From JACJYC01 sp964558465 (GTDB lineage: Bacteria; Bacteroidota; Bacteroidia; Chitinophagales; Saprospiraceae), in contig CAZLEF010000073.1 in the NCBI GenBank assembly GCA_964558465.1, positions 1 to 34,432 of the forward strand: a stretch of 34,432 bases of DNA, written 5' to 3'. The notes under the pieces were generated by a model that worked only from the letters and a program-made list of their open reading frames with translations, was not told the origin of the DNA and searched no databases. Made by a program: the position numbers and the translations under genes. Position 1 is the stretch's first letter; every line of letters starts with the position of its first letter. Positions 14,473-22,836 of the stretch are shown one piece after another.

Positions 14473-14916
14473 TCAGGCTTTGATGTCTTTGATAAAACAG
14501 ACGATCCGGTTCATTTCCACAAATCCGATATGTTTATGGAAAAGGATGCTCTGCTCGTTGTTTATTTCGGCATCTGAAGCGATCTCGGAACAACCCTTTT
14601 CTTTGCCCCATTTTTCGCCGGCGGCCAGCAATTCCCGGGCAATACCGGTGTTTCTAAGGGGTTCCTCCACATAAATGCCCTCGATATAGGCCACGGGAGA
14701 GGACGTCATGCCTTCAACATAGTCGTTCCTGATCGACAGTTGTATAAAACCGGCATAATGGCCGTCTTCGGTTTTGTACAAAAAGCAGGTCCATTTTTTG
14801 GTATCGATCATGGCGGAAAAATCGGCGGCCAGTTCGGATTTTTCTTCGTCCGGCCAGAGTTGATGGGCCAGTTCTGCACAGGCGGCCACGTTTTTGGTAC
14901 TCAGTTTTTCGATCAT
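14473..14916 (-). CDS. GNAT acetyltransferase resembling AAC(6')-I
   Basis: Acetyl-CoA-dependent N-acetyltransferase of 147 residues. The layout follows the AAC(6')-I aminoglycoside family: an N-terminal WPDEE segment, QLSIRNDYVEGMTSSPVAYI, then EGIYVEEPLRNTGIARELL (motif A with the acetyl-CoA loop R-x-T-G-I-A), GCSEIASDAEINNEQS, and HKHIGFVEMNRIVCF. Family knowledge gives 6'-amino acetylation of aminoglycosides as the model reaction, but chromosomal relatives need not confer resistance. The ATG at 14916 is chosen because homology starts there and the length matches; the open frame extends 30 residues further into a repeat-bearing leader. It heads a two-gene unit with the DUF2071 gene. Confidence 0.75.
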   Translation of the reverse strand: MIEKLSTKNVAACAELAHQLWPDEEKSELAADFSAMIDTKKWTCFLYKTEDGHYAGFIQLSIRNDYVEGMTSSPVAYIEGIYVEEPLRNTGIARELLAAGEKWGKEKGCSEIASDAEINNEQSILFHKHIGFVEMNRIVCFIKDIKA

Positions 14917-14930
14917 GATCCATTTTTTTG

Positions 14931-14945
14931 GTAGACGGTAGACGG
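14931..14945. repeat. Short heptamer repeat (GTAGACG x2)
   Basis: Two exact GTAGACG units plus one base, 15 bases upstream of the acetyltransferase start. One of several 7-bp repeats in the window. Confidence 0.6.
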
Positions 14946-15034
14946 AAATGCCGTTGAAACTATTTGGAATCAGGTTTAGTGAAAAGCAGTAAAAATTAGT
15001 CCACACATCATCAGCCTGGGCCGGTGGCGCGGCA

Positions 15035-15052
15035 AGCCGTGAGCCGTGAGCC
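15035..15052. repeat. Short heptamer repeat (AGCCGTG x2.5)
   Basis: Two exact AGCCGTG units and AGCC. It lies 10 bases 3' of the stop codon (15063-15065) of the M23 peptidase gene, matching the pattern of arrays next to stop codons. Confidence 0.65.
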
Positions 15053-15062
15053 TTCTACCGGG

Positions 15063-15878
15063 TTAATACCCCCGAAGATAAGCTCTTTTTTCCTCCAAAA
15101 ATTCTGCCCTGCTCCCGTCATCGACCCTGAATTTTGTTTTGATCGTTCTCCGGTCGTCTTTTCCGGGCAAAAAGCAGGCAAAATGCAGGTGTGGGCCGGT
15201 CGTCCAGCCTGTATTGCCGCTTAAAGCGATCAGGTCGCCTTGCCGGACAGCATCCCCCGGTTTGACCCTGGCGCCCTGGTGCAAGAGGTGTACATATTCG
15301 GCAAAAGTGCCGTCGGAATGGCAGATCAGGATATAATTGTTATAATCTTTGCATTCCGGCTTCAGGCAATTTTGTGTATTGTGCTCCACCACTTTCACCA
15401 CTACGCCGCCGCGGGCCGCCAAAATACGGGTTCCTTCCGGCATGGTGAAATCCAGGGCGTTTTCGTTTTGATGGGATAATTTTCCATTGTAACCCTGGTG
15501 GATGGCGTGTGCGGCGCCTTTTTCGTAGGGCAGGTCGTAGGCATATGTTTCGTCGTATTCGGTCAGGGTAACATCCCCGAAGGCGGCGGAAGAACGGATG
15601 CGGTATCCAAACCTGTTTTTCCCGGATTCGTAGATAAGATCGGCTATCTTATATTTTTCAGTCCGGGGAGGCGTCACTACGATTTTTTCTGTTCCGATGG
15701 AAGATTGCAGGTTTTCCAGTTCGAACAGGATTTCCACGGAAACCGGGCAATATTCCAGGTTGGAAGCGAAAACGGCGTAACCGGTGGAGGTTCGCTCTTC
15801 TGTGAGCTTAAGTCTGGGCTGAGCCTGCAGTGCAAACAGGAGAAAAAAGGAAATCAGGGAGGAAAAGGCTTTACACAT
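15063..15878 (-). CDS. Secreted M23-family peptidase
   Basis: Exported zinc metallopeptidase of 271 residues that probably cuts peptidoglycan cross-links. A signal peptide (SSLISFFLLFALQAQ) is followed by a beta-rich N-terminal domain (to about 135) and the LytM/M23 domain. Visible zinc and catalytic sites are H-x-x-x-x-x-x-D in SHQNENALDF, the H of EYVHLLHQG, and the H-x-H of GPHLHF. The ATG at 15878 is chosen over a TTG nine bases upstream. It starts 34 bases after the antiporter gene's stop and may be the last gene of the ktrB-ktrA-antiporter run. Confidence 0.87.
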   Translation of the reverse strand: MCKAFSSLISFFLLFALQAQPRLKLTEERTSTGYAVFASNLEYCPVSVEILFELENLQSSIGTEKIVVTPPRTEKYKIADLIYESGKNRFGYRIRSSAAFGDVTLTEYDETYAYDLPYEKGAAHAIHQGYNGKLSHQNENALDFTMPEGTRILAARGGVVVKVVEHNTQNCLKPECKDYNNYILICHSDGTFAEYVHLLHQGARVKPGDAVRQGDLIALSGNTGWTTGPHLHFACFLPGKDDRRTIKTKFRVDDGSRAEFLEEKRAYLRGY

Positions 15879-15912
15879 GCTCTTCAAGCGTTTGGCGTTG
15901 GGTTGAAACGAC

Positions 15913-17901
15913 CTACAATCCCGGGAAGATCATCACAAAACTTTTTTCCCGGAAATACTCTGCCAGATAAGCCGGCCATTTTTCAAGGTAACTTTTATAG
16001 GACAAGCCTTCCCACCTGGCGCTGACAAACATATATAGAACGTCATCGGCTGCATTTTGGTGCAAAGAAAAAATATCTTCCTCCGCCAGTGTTGAAATTT
16101 GCAAATGACCGGCCAGTTTTTTGGAGATCAGTTGTTTGAATGCATCGGCGGTATCCTTGGCGCAATGCAAAAACAAAATAGCGTTGAGGCGCAGGCACAT
16201 GCTTTCTATCCGGTTGACCATCCCGGCAAAGCCGGGCTCCAGGTGCCCGTTCAAGGGTATGACCATTTCGACCTTCCGGAAGTCGATCGGAGATCGGGTC
16301 AGGTGGGTCACAAAAATGATATCCGCCGTATCCTCCAGCAGGTTGTCGTGAATGGCGCCGAATAATTTTTCGGTGGTCGAAACCCGGGGTTGCCAGCCGA
16401 TCACGATATCCGTAGCCAGCAGTTCGTTAGCGGCACGCACGATCCCGCCTGCCGGGCTCACATCCACCCGGTGTACGGGAGAAAGCAAGATCCTGCGCTC
16501 GGCGGCATGCGCCAGGACGGGTTCCAGCAAATGGATATTGTGCCGTATTTTTTCCCGTACATCGTTCTCTTCCAGGAAAATGGCCAGCGGGTATACGGGT
16601 TCGTTCTGGTCGGGCAATTTGATCAGGAATGAAAAATCGACCAGACGGATGACGCTTTTGGGGTTGGCATAAGGCACCAGTATCCGTTGCTCCCTGGTCG
16701 TGGACGAATCAACCGCCGAGGCCCGCTCTGCGACTATTTTCCGGGTGACCCGGTCGGTGCTGAAGGTGCTCACCAGGCAGGTGACCAAAATGAGGAAGAT
16801 GATGGCGTTCAGAACGGTCTCATCAAAAATACCCAACTGGAAGCCAATCAGAATAATGGCAATGGTAGCGGCCGCATGGGAACTGGTCAGGCCAAATATC
16901 AATTGACGCTGATGGCCCGAATAACGAAATATTTTTTGGGTAGCAAATGCTGCCGCCCACTTGGTGATCAAGGCAATGGAAGTAAGCACCAGCGCTGTGA
17001 AGATCGTTTTTTGGCCTTCAAAAAAAACACCGGGGTTGATCAACATGCCCACGCTGAACATAAAAGCCGGAATAAAAAGGGCGTTGCCAAAAAGCTCGAT
17101 GCGATTCATTAAAGGAGAGGCGTCGGGCACCAGCCGGTTGAGCATCAGACCGGCAAAAAAGGCGCCGATAATTGCTTCCACCCCAGCCAGTTCCGCCAGT
17201 ACGCCGCACGAAAAAAGCAACGCCAGCACAAATACGTACTGATAGGTCAGGTCGCTTTCCACCCGCCTGAAAAACCATTTGGCCGCCCTGGGCAATAAAA
17301 AATAAATGACCAGGCCGAAGGCGAGCAGGGAGGAAATCATTTTGAACCAGAACAAAGTGTTCACTTCTCCTTGTTGCATGCCGGATATCACCGCCAGAAT
17401 CAACAGGGCCAGGGTGTCGGTGATCATGGTGCCGCCCACTGCAATCACCACGGCTTCGTCCTGGGAAAGCCTGAAACGGTTGATGATGGGGTAGGAGACC
17501 AGCGTATGCGTTGAAAACATACTGGCTGCCAGCAAAGCGCCTGTGAACGTAAATCCGAGCGCATAATAGGCTCCCATGCCGCCTAACAGCAAAGGCAGTC
17601 CGAAAGTAAGCAAACCAAAAACGACGCTTTTATGCCTGTTTTTCAAAAAACTGTCCAGATCCATTTCCAGCCCGGCCCAAAACATAATGTACAACAAGCC
17701 GGCTTTTGCCAGTAATTGAATGCCCTCTCCTTGTTCCAGCAGGTTGATGCCGTGCGGCCCAAGAAAGGCGCCGGCCAGGATGAGCCCGACCAGGCCGGGT
17801 ATCCGCAGCCGTTGCATTAAAGCAGGCACGATCAATACGACCAGCAGCAGTATGCTTAAGAGAAAAACCGGATTCCGGATGGGCAAGGTCCATTCGTGCA
17901 T
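15913..17901 (-). CDS. CPA2-family cation:proton antiporter with C-terminal cytoplasmic domain
   Basis: Inner-membrane monovalent-cation/proton antiporter of 662 residues. About 12-13 transmembrane segments fill residues 10-390; family marks include RIPGLVGLILAGAFLGPHGI, FWAGLEMDLDSFLKN, TMITDTLALLIL (the Asp in the ion-binding region) and VEAIIGAFFAGLMLNRLVP. Residues of about 410-662 are soluble and resemble the universal-stress-like tails of CPA2 proteins; there is no RCK/TrkA-N domain, which in this cluster is supplied by the separate KtrA. The ion (Na+ or K+) cannot be told. The gene lies 78 bases downstream of ktrA on the same strand. Confidence 0.85.
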   Translation of the reverse strand: MHEWTLPIRNPVFLLSILLLVVLIVPALMQRLRIPGLVGLILAGAFLGPHGINLLEQGEGIQLLAKAGLLYIMFWAGLEMDLDSFLKNRHKSVVFGLLTFGLPLLLGGMGAYYALGFTFTGALLAASMFSTHTLVSYPIINRFRLSQDEAVVIAVGGTMITDTLALLILAVISGMQQGEVNTLFWFKMISSLLAFGLVIYFLLPRAAKWFFRRVESDLTYQYVFVLALLFSCGVLAELAGVEAIIGAFFAGLMLNRLVPDASPLMNRIELFGNALFIPAFMFSVGMLINPGVFFEGQKTIFTALVLTSIALITKWAAAFATQKIFRYSGHQRQLIFGLTSSHAAATIAIILIGFQLGIFDETVLNAIIFLILVTCLVSTFSTDRVTRKIVAERASAVDSSTTREQRILVPYANPKSVIRLVDFSFLIKLPDQNEPVYPLAIFLEENDVREKIRHNIHLLEPVLAHAAERRILLSPVHRVDVSPAGGIVRAANELLATDIVIGWQPRVSTTEKLFGAIHDNLLEDTADIIFVTHLTRSPIDFRKVEMVIPLNGHLEPGFAGMVNRIESMCLRLNAILFLHCAKDTADAFKQLISKKLAGHLQISTLAEEDIFSLHQNAADDVLYMFVSARWEGLSYKSYLEKWPAYLAEYFREKSFVMIFPGL

Positions 17902-17979
17902 AGGCGATCAAAAGGTTTGACAGATTCGAAAACGGGAATCCGGTAAAAATAAGAAAAACCGGCTGAAATAATGCATCGG

Positions 17980-18666
17980 TTATTCGTCCCCGATAAACTT
18001 TTTGATATTATCGATATGGCCGTACAGCACCATAATGTCGCCGTCGCGAAGGATCGTTTCAGCGGTAGCCACCCCTTTTATTCTTTGCACTTTTCGGGAA
18101 ACGCCCAGCAGGTTTTTTTCTTCATTCATCTTGATGATGGTGAGGGCGAGCAAGTTGTACAGGTTACGCAATTGAATTTCGCCGATGGTCTTATCGATAA
18201 AACGTTTGGGGACGGTGGCTTCTACAATGGAGTAGCCGTCGCAAAGCTCAAAGGAGTCGACTACTTCCTTCATTTCCAGTTTGTTGCTCCATCGTTTGGC
18301 GGCCTCTTCTTCCGGGTGTACAATTTCTGTGATGCCCATAGCCTCCAGGATGGTTTCGTGCAGCGGAGATACGGCCCGGCTGATCAGCCGTTTGGGGTTT
18401 TGTTGTTTCATCAGGGCCGTGGCCAGCAGGTTGGCGCCTTCGTTTTCACCAATACAAACCAGGATCACATCCGTGTCTCTTAAAGGCAGGTTGATAATGG
18501 CGCCGGGGTCGGTGGCATCCAGGCAGATGGTATGGGTGATCTTTTCTTTCAGGGCTTCTACTTTGCCGAGGTTTTTATCTACCCCGATCACTTCGTTTCC
18601 CATCTGGGTGAGCAATTCGGCGATCATCGACCCAAAGTTTCCCAATCCGATAATCACATATTTCAT
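17980..18666 (-). CDS. ktrA: Potassium uptake regulatory subunit KtrA (TrkA/RCK protein)
   Basis: Cytoplasmic gating ring subunit of a Ktr/Trk potassium channel, 228 residues. The N-terminal RCK (TrkA-N) domain starts with VIIGLGNFGSMIAELL, containing the G-x-G-x-x-G nucleotide-binding loop, and has VIGVDKN with the acidic residue after beta-2. A TrkA-C domain follows (about 140-225, YSIVEATVPKRFIDKTIGE and LRDGDIMVLYG). Length and single RCK unit match KtrA rather than the two-unit TrkA of E. coli. It starts 15 bases after the ktrB stop codon, so the pair is an operon. Confidence 0.87.
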   Translation of the reverse strand: MKYVIIGLGNFGSMIAELLTQMGNEVIGVDKNLGKVEALKEKITHTICLDATDPGAIINLPLRDTDVILVCIGENEGANLLATALMKQQNPKRLISRAVSPLHETILEAMGITEIVHPEEEAAKRWSNKLEMKEVVDSFELCDGYSIVEATVPKRFIDKTIGEIQLRNLYNLLALTIIKMNEEKNLLGVSRKVQRIKGVATAETILRDGDIMVLYGHIDNIKKFIGDE

Positions 18667-18681
18667 TTTACAGCAATTGAC

Positions 18682-20433
18682 TTAATTGATCAAAATGGTT
18701 TCCGTAGGGTAGCGGTATTTCTGGTTTCTGACTGCTTTGAAAAACGCAACCAATATGGTCAGCATGCTTACCCGGCCGATAAACATAACAACGATGATCA
18801 CCACTTTTGAAGGAAAGCCCAGGCTTGGGGTCAGGTTCAGGCTCAAGCCGACCGTGCTGTATGCCGAAAAGGATTCAAAAGCCAGCGCGATCAATTCTTT
18901 TTCCGGCTCGAACAAAACCAGCAAAAAAGTGGAGAAGCCCACCACAATCAGCGACAAGGAAATAATGGCAAACGCCCTTGCAAGGGAGGTGGCCGCAATT
19001 TCCCGGCGGAAAACCTCTACCCGGTCTTTACCCCGGGCAAGGCTGATGAAATTCAAAGTGCCGATCGCTAATGTGCTGGTTTTAATCCCGCCTCCGGTTG
19101 AACCCGGCGATGCGCCCACCCACATCAGGAACAAAATGATCATCACGGTATGGGGCAGGAGTTCGCCCATGTTCACCGAGTTGAACCCGGCGGTTCGGGG
19201 TGAGGCGGAACCCAAAAACGCGGTCACGACCTTTCCTGCGCCACTGTGTTCGGCAAGCGTATTGTTGTATTCGAAAATATAGATCGCTACCGTTCCGGCA
19301 AACAACAAAATCGCCGTCGTATATAAAACGATCCGGGTATTGATATTGATCACCCAGGGTTTGTGTACAACCTTTCGTTTCAAACCCAGCGGGATGAGTT
19401 TGGTTCTGACCTGAACCCGGATATAATGGATGAAATTGAACATGATCGGAAATCCGATCCCGCCGGATATCAGCAACAACGTTATGATCATGTGAAAAGG
19501 ATAATTGAACCGGAATCCCTCTTCGTAAAGGCTGTTGGAAAGGGTGGAAAATCCGGCGTTGCAAAAACTGGAAACGGCGTGAAAAACCGAGAAATAAACC
19601 TGGTCGCCGATCGATTTGAAAAGTTCGTTGTTTAAATTAAAATAAATAAAGGCGGCGCCTACCGCCTCGATCCCCAAAGTCAGCAAAATGATTTTTTTCA
19701 ACACGCCGAATACCTCGCCCAGTTTATCCGAATTGACCATGTCTTTCAGGGTCAGGTGGGTTTCATAAGAAGATCCGCCCCTGAAATAATAGCTGAAATA
19801 GCTGGTCACCGTCATGATGCCGATTCCTCCCAACTGGATCAGGAATAAAATGACGACCTGCCCAAAAACCGTGAAGTATTTGCCGGTATCCACCACCGCC
19901 AGCCCGGTCACACAAACAGCGCTGGTAGAAGTGAACAAGGCGTCGAGGAAGGAAATATTCCCGTCGATGGTGGCATTCGGCAACATCAGCAGAGACGAGC
20001 CCGAAAAAATGAGGAACAAAAAGCTGAGGACAAACAACTGTGCAGGATTGAGAAATGATCGCCTGAAAACCACCTGCACCAGCGACATCTCCCGCAAAAA
20101 CAACAAAAGTATGCAGGCGTATACCCATCTGGGCGGTTCATGACGGTATCCCTCTGTAAATAAAAAATGATAGATTAACCAGGATGAAAAAATCAGCACC
20201 AATACATCCGCCAACCATACCTTCGCCCGCGACAAATTTTTATTTGAAAAGTATTTATAAATAATATTGGAAATGCCAAAAAACACAATAAAATGATAAA
20301 GCCAGTTAATCCGCAGGGTCCAGTATGCATTTTTATTGACCCCTAATTCCCATAACATCAAAATGACGGTTATGGTAAACAAGGTAAAGGGAATATAAAT
20401 TCTGTTTGTTCTTAACCTGGTACGGATGCCCAT
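18682..20433 (-). CDS. ktrB: Potassium transporter KtrB/TrkH family
   Basis: Inner-membrane K+-translocating subunit of 583 residues. Four selectivity-filter loops are seen in order: TSTSAVCVTGLAV, SSFCNAGFSTLS, GSASPRTAGFNS and SAYSTVGLSLN, each with the conserved Gly. The core begins near residue 125 (NPAQLFVLSFLFLIFSGS). Before it lie about four extra transmembrane helices not present in the short Bacillus KtrB, an extension I have seen described for some Bacteroidota TrkH proteins but cannot confirm here. Paired with KtrA downstream. A canonical promoter lies immediately upstream. Confidence 0.87.
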   Translation of the reverse strand: MGIRTRLRTNRIYIPFTLFTITVILMLWELGVNKNAYWTLRINWLYHFIVFFGISNIIYKYFSNKNLSRAKVWLADVLVLIFSSWLIYHFLFTEGYRHEPPRWVYACILLLFLREMSLVQVVFRRSFLNPAQLFVLSFLFLIFSGSSLLMLPNATIDGNISFLDALFTSTSAVCVTGLAVVDTGKYFTVFGQVVILFLIQLGGIGIMTVTSYFSYYFRGGSSYETHLTLKDMVNSDKLGEVFGVLKKIILLTLGIEAVGAAFIYFNLNNELFKSIGDQVYFSVFHAVSSFCNAGFSTLSNSLYEEGFRFNYPFHMIITLLLISGGIGFPIMFNFIHYIRVQVRTKLIPLGLKRKVVHKPWVININTRIVLYTTAILLFAGTVAIYIFEYNNTLAEHSGAGKVVTAFLGSASPRTAGFNSVNMGELLPHTVMIILFLMWVGASPGSTGGGIKTSTLAIGTLNFISLARGKDRVEVFRREIAATSLARAFAIISLSLIVVGFSTFLLVLFEPEKELIALAFESFSAYSTVGLSLNLTPSLGFPSKVVIIVVMFIGRVSMLTILVAFFKAVRNQKYRYPTETILIN

Positions 20434-20465
20434 TGGCTGCGTTGATTTAACCCGGGATTGCCTGC

Positions 20466-20494
20466 CAAAGTTAAAGGAATCTCCGTCATTTCAA
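20466..20494 (-). promoter_or_regulatory. Promoter of the ktrB-ktrA unit
   Basis: On the minus strand a -33 TTG (20492-20494) and a perfect -7 box TAACTTTG (20466-20473) are separated by 18 bases, close to the 19-21 of the Bacteroidota consensus. The ATG follows about 32 bases later. It fits in the 70-bp gap after the GDPD-like gene, so ktrB need not depend on that gene's promoter. Confidence 0.55.
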
Positions 20495-20503
20495 GGCAAT
20501 AGT

Positions 20504-21319
20504 TTATGGATTTTCGTCCAGCAAAAAACGGCGCAACCCCGTCAGGTCATCGGCATTGATCAGATCAACGCCGGCTTTCCGGAGGACTTCCCAAACCGCA
20601 CGAGTGTCCGGGCTGGCCCAAAGGCGCACCTTTTTGCCTTCCCCATGGGCTTGCCGTACCAGTTGGGTGAGCTTTTCCCATTCAGCCGGCGGGATTTTGC
20701 CATTGCCATCCCAGGATAATACATTTTTGAAGCTATCGCTCACAACCGGCATCAAAGTCGCAGGATAATCTTTCCCCAGGTCGCCGGGACGACCGTCGAG
20801 CGCCGCAAGCCGCCGGGTTTCTGCCTGCATGGCCTGAAAGGGGCGGTTGCCGGAAAGGAAAACCGTCACCGGGCCCGGTTTCCATTGCCCATCCACCTCC
20901 ATCGACAGAATCTCCCGGTATTTTTCCAACAGCAGCCTTAAAGCCTGCCACGTTTTTCCGGCGTCTGTTTTGATATCGATCATCAGGTAAAAAGGCCCGT
21001 TGTAACCCGGGTAAACCTGCCCGCCGTTGGCCTTGATTCGCTCCCGGAGCGGTTTGAGGTAAAGTTGCTCCAGACTCCGGGCGCGTTTTTTGTTCAAAGG
21101 CCGGTTGTGAGCGACAATGAGCGTTCTCCCCATCAGGTGAATATCCGCTTCCACGCTGGTGAAACCCTGGTCCAGAGCGTCCAGCAGGGGCCGGGTATGT
21201 TCGTAGTCGTTGTGGGCGTGGGCGTTGGGCAGCGGGGTTACAGGCTGGGGGAAGGCGTCGTCAGCCGAAAGAAGCAACAGGACTGCAAATGCGCAACGGA
21301 AAAGGTAGGTGTAACACAT
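20504..21319 (-). CDS. Exported GDPD-like/PI-PLC-fold phosphodiesterase
   Basis: Exported protein of 271 residues. A signal peptide (CAFAVLLLLSADDAFPQ) is followed by a short TIM barrel of the glycerophosphodiesterase/PI-phospholipase C superfamily. Likely active-site residues are the first His in NAHAHNDYEHTRPLL, the Glu-x-Asp metal ligands in SVEADIHL, and the second His in LIVAHNRPL. The end VDLINADDLTGLRRFL fits the last barrel strand. Closest in form to the AIM6-like branch, whose substrate is not established. Confidence 0.75.
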   Translation of the reverse strand: MCYTYLFRCAFAVLLLLSADDAFPQPVTPLPNAHAHNDYEHTRPLLDALDQGFTSVEADIHLMGRTLIVAHNRPLNKKRARSLEQLYLKPLRERIKANGGQVYPGYNGPFYLMIDIKTDAGKTWQALRLLLEKYREILSMEVDGQWKPGPVTVFLSGNRPFQAMQAETRRLAALDGRPGDLGKDYPATLMPVVSDSFKNVLSWDGNGKIPPAEWEKLTQLVRQAHGEGKKVRLWASPDTRAVWEVLRKAGVDLINADDLTGLRRFLLDENP

Positions 21320-21616
21320 CCCGGAATAGTTTGTTTTTTGACGGAATATGGAAATAGGTCTACCATAACAAGGTACAAAAATTCTTCTTGGTTCAGGCTG
21401 AACAAAATTATAAAATTTGAATACCTAGATGCGTGCAAACATTCTGGTATGCCAGATCTCGATGGAAAATAATCATATGGCGCGCCTTCCGGCATGATCG
21501 CGGGAGGTGCTTATTGGGTATTTCCGCACCACCGGGTATCGAATTGGGAAGTTTGGATTTCAATATCGGATGATGCGGGAATACCGAAGTTTTCACCAAC
21601 TGCAAAAAGAAAAATC
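21320..21616. other. Non-coding gap before the AT-rich gene
   Basis: 297 bp between two divergent genes. No gene or good -7 box is seen. A weak imperfect inverted repeat links TTGGGTATTTCCGCACC (about 21513-21529) with GATGCGGGAATACCGAA (about 21571-21588). The upstream half keeps the base composition of the surrounding genome, and the change to AT-rich sequence falls at about 21600. Confidence 0.5.
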
Positions 21617-22582
21617 ATGAGAAACAAAGCCGAACAAATTGAATATTTGAAGGAATTGCTTGCAAGTAGCCAGCATTTTGAAGAAGTATTTAAAGAATTT
21701 TTAAAACTTCAAAGTAGCAAGCAAAATTTATTTCTACTCCTACAAGGTAATTATCTTTCAGAAAAAAAAGCATTTAACCAAGGAATTATTACCCACGACG
21801 AATTTAAGAGATATGAAGATAGAGCAAGAAATGCTTTAATGGAAATTATTGATAGTTTAGAGTGTGAAAATAAATTTATCATTTTAAATTCTCCGGAAGT
21901 GAGAACAAAAAGAATAACAGAAGATTTAAATGAAATTTATAAAAAAGATAAATTTGCCGATACATTAATATGGTCAGTTTCATTTTTATCAATATTTGCG
22001 ATTGGAGATTCAAATACTTATTTTAATTCTAAAAAAGAAAAAGATTTAATTGCGTTATTAGAAAAAGAAAAGCAAGCATTATTAAAGCTTGCAAGCGCTG
22101 GTTGTGAGATTAGGTGCATTATCAGCCCTGTGAATCCAAAAAGTGTAAGCGAAAATTTAGAATACGCACTTTACAGAACGATTCAACTTCTTGATTTTCT
22201 GAACAACAAAAACAGCGATACAGTTATTGAATCTGCGTAAGAAAATATCTATTGGGCTACTACTGAATATCCTCAAAGAAATGTGTACGTTTTAGGAGAT
22301 TTGTCATTCTATGAAGGTTATAAAAAAGGAAGCGAAGCATTTGGGTATGGGCTTTCGTCCCGACAAACATATAAAGAGGTTATCTTATCAAATACGAACT
22401 TGTACGAGAAGTTTTTTGATGAATTGACTTGCAAAAATCTATATAATCCTGAATGGAAAGATAAAGACGAAATAAAAGATTTAAGTCCAGCAACATTAAG
22501 AAGGGAGTCAGTTATTTTTAAACTTGAAGAATCTAAAATTTTTTTAGAGACTTTAATTGGATTAAAAGGTAAATCAAATTAA
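21617..22582 (+). pseudogene. AT-rich EAD11-like conflict-system effector gene interrupted by an in-frame TAA
   Basis: From the ATG at 21617 the frame runs 207 codons to TAA (22238-22240) and then stays open in the same frame for 113 more codons to 22582. The text before (NKNSDTVIESA) and after (ENIYWATTEYPQRNVYVLGD) reads as one protein of about 321 residues. Residues of about 1-95 are helical and carry NYLSEKKAFNQGIITHDEF, then KRYEDRARNALMEIIDSL, which fits effector-associated domain 11 (EAD11), a death-fold-like adaptor described in bacterial conflict systems. The C-terminal part (IWSVSFLSIFAIG, CEIRCIISPVNP, VYVLGDLSFYEGYKKG) has a faint resemblance to phospholipase D-like domains but no HKD motif, so its activity is unknown. 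G+C is near 30% against over 50% around it, which points to transfer. A GTG at 22283 could restart a 99-residue fragment. Confidence 0.6.
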
Positions 22583-22671
22583 TCGTTAAAATAAAGTGAT
22601 AACTTAACCATGCCGCCTATACTTCCTAAGCGTCGCACAGACAGCAGTGATAACGTCAAAAAAAACCAAAA

Positions 22672-22836
22672 ATGCTCCTCCAAAAACACCAGCCAACCTG
22701 GAAAACCGACTTTGTGAACATCAAAACGGCCCTACTTGAAGGTCTTTCAGGTGTCAAGGTTGCCGTTGAACATGTCGAAAGCACGGCCATTCCAAATAAT
22801 GATCGTAGATTTGAAGAAAATTTAAAATTGCCATGA
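22672..22836 (+). pseudogene. N-terminal fragment of a GrpB-family gene
   Basis: A 54-codon frame starting at the ATG at 22672. Its residues 8-41 (PTWKTDFVNIKTALLEGL, then VKVAVEHVESTAIP) match the N-terminus of the GrpB/UPF0157 nucleotidyltransferase-like family, where the core is EHVGSTAVPGL; here the Gly is Glu. After IPNN the similarity stops and the frame ends in an unrelated tail. GrpB proteins are normally about 170-180 residues, so this is a truncated remnant. Its TGA overlaps the ATG of the GIY-YIG gene (ATGA). Confidence 0.6.
22806..22813 (+). promoter_or_regulatory. -7 box upstream of the GIY-YIG gene
   Basis: TAGATTTG is a perfect TAnnTTTG match 19 bases before the ATG at 22833. 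It lies inside the unrelated tail of the GrpB fragment. No -33 TTG at proper spacing is seen. It may drive the three-gene unit that follows. Confidence 0.4.

Noticed and set aside
17940..17962. CCGGT/ACCGG inverted repeat between ktrA and the antiporter gene as a terminator
   Set aside because: The stem is only 5 bp with a 13-base A-rich loop, too weak to support termination.
21494..21616. Upstream extension of the AT-rich gene to an ATG at 21494
   Set aside because: The extension has the base composition of the neighbouring genome, not of the gene, and the helical N-terminal domain begins at the ATG at 21617.
22238..22240. Recoding of the TAA as a sense codon or programmed read-through
   Set aside because: No selenocysteine or pyrrolysine signal applies to TAA and no read-through context is recognisable. 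A nonsense mutation or sequencing error is simpler.
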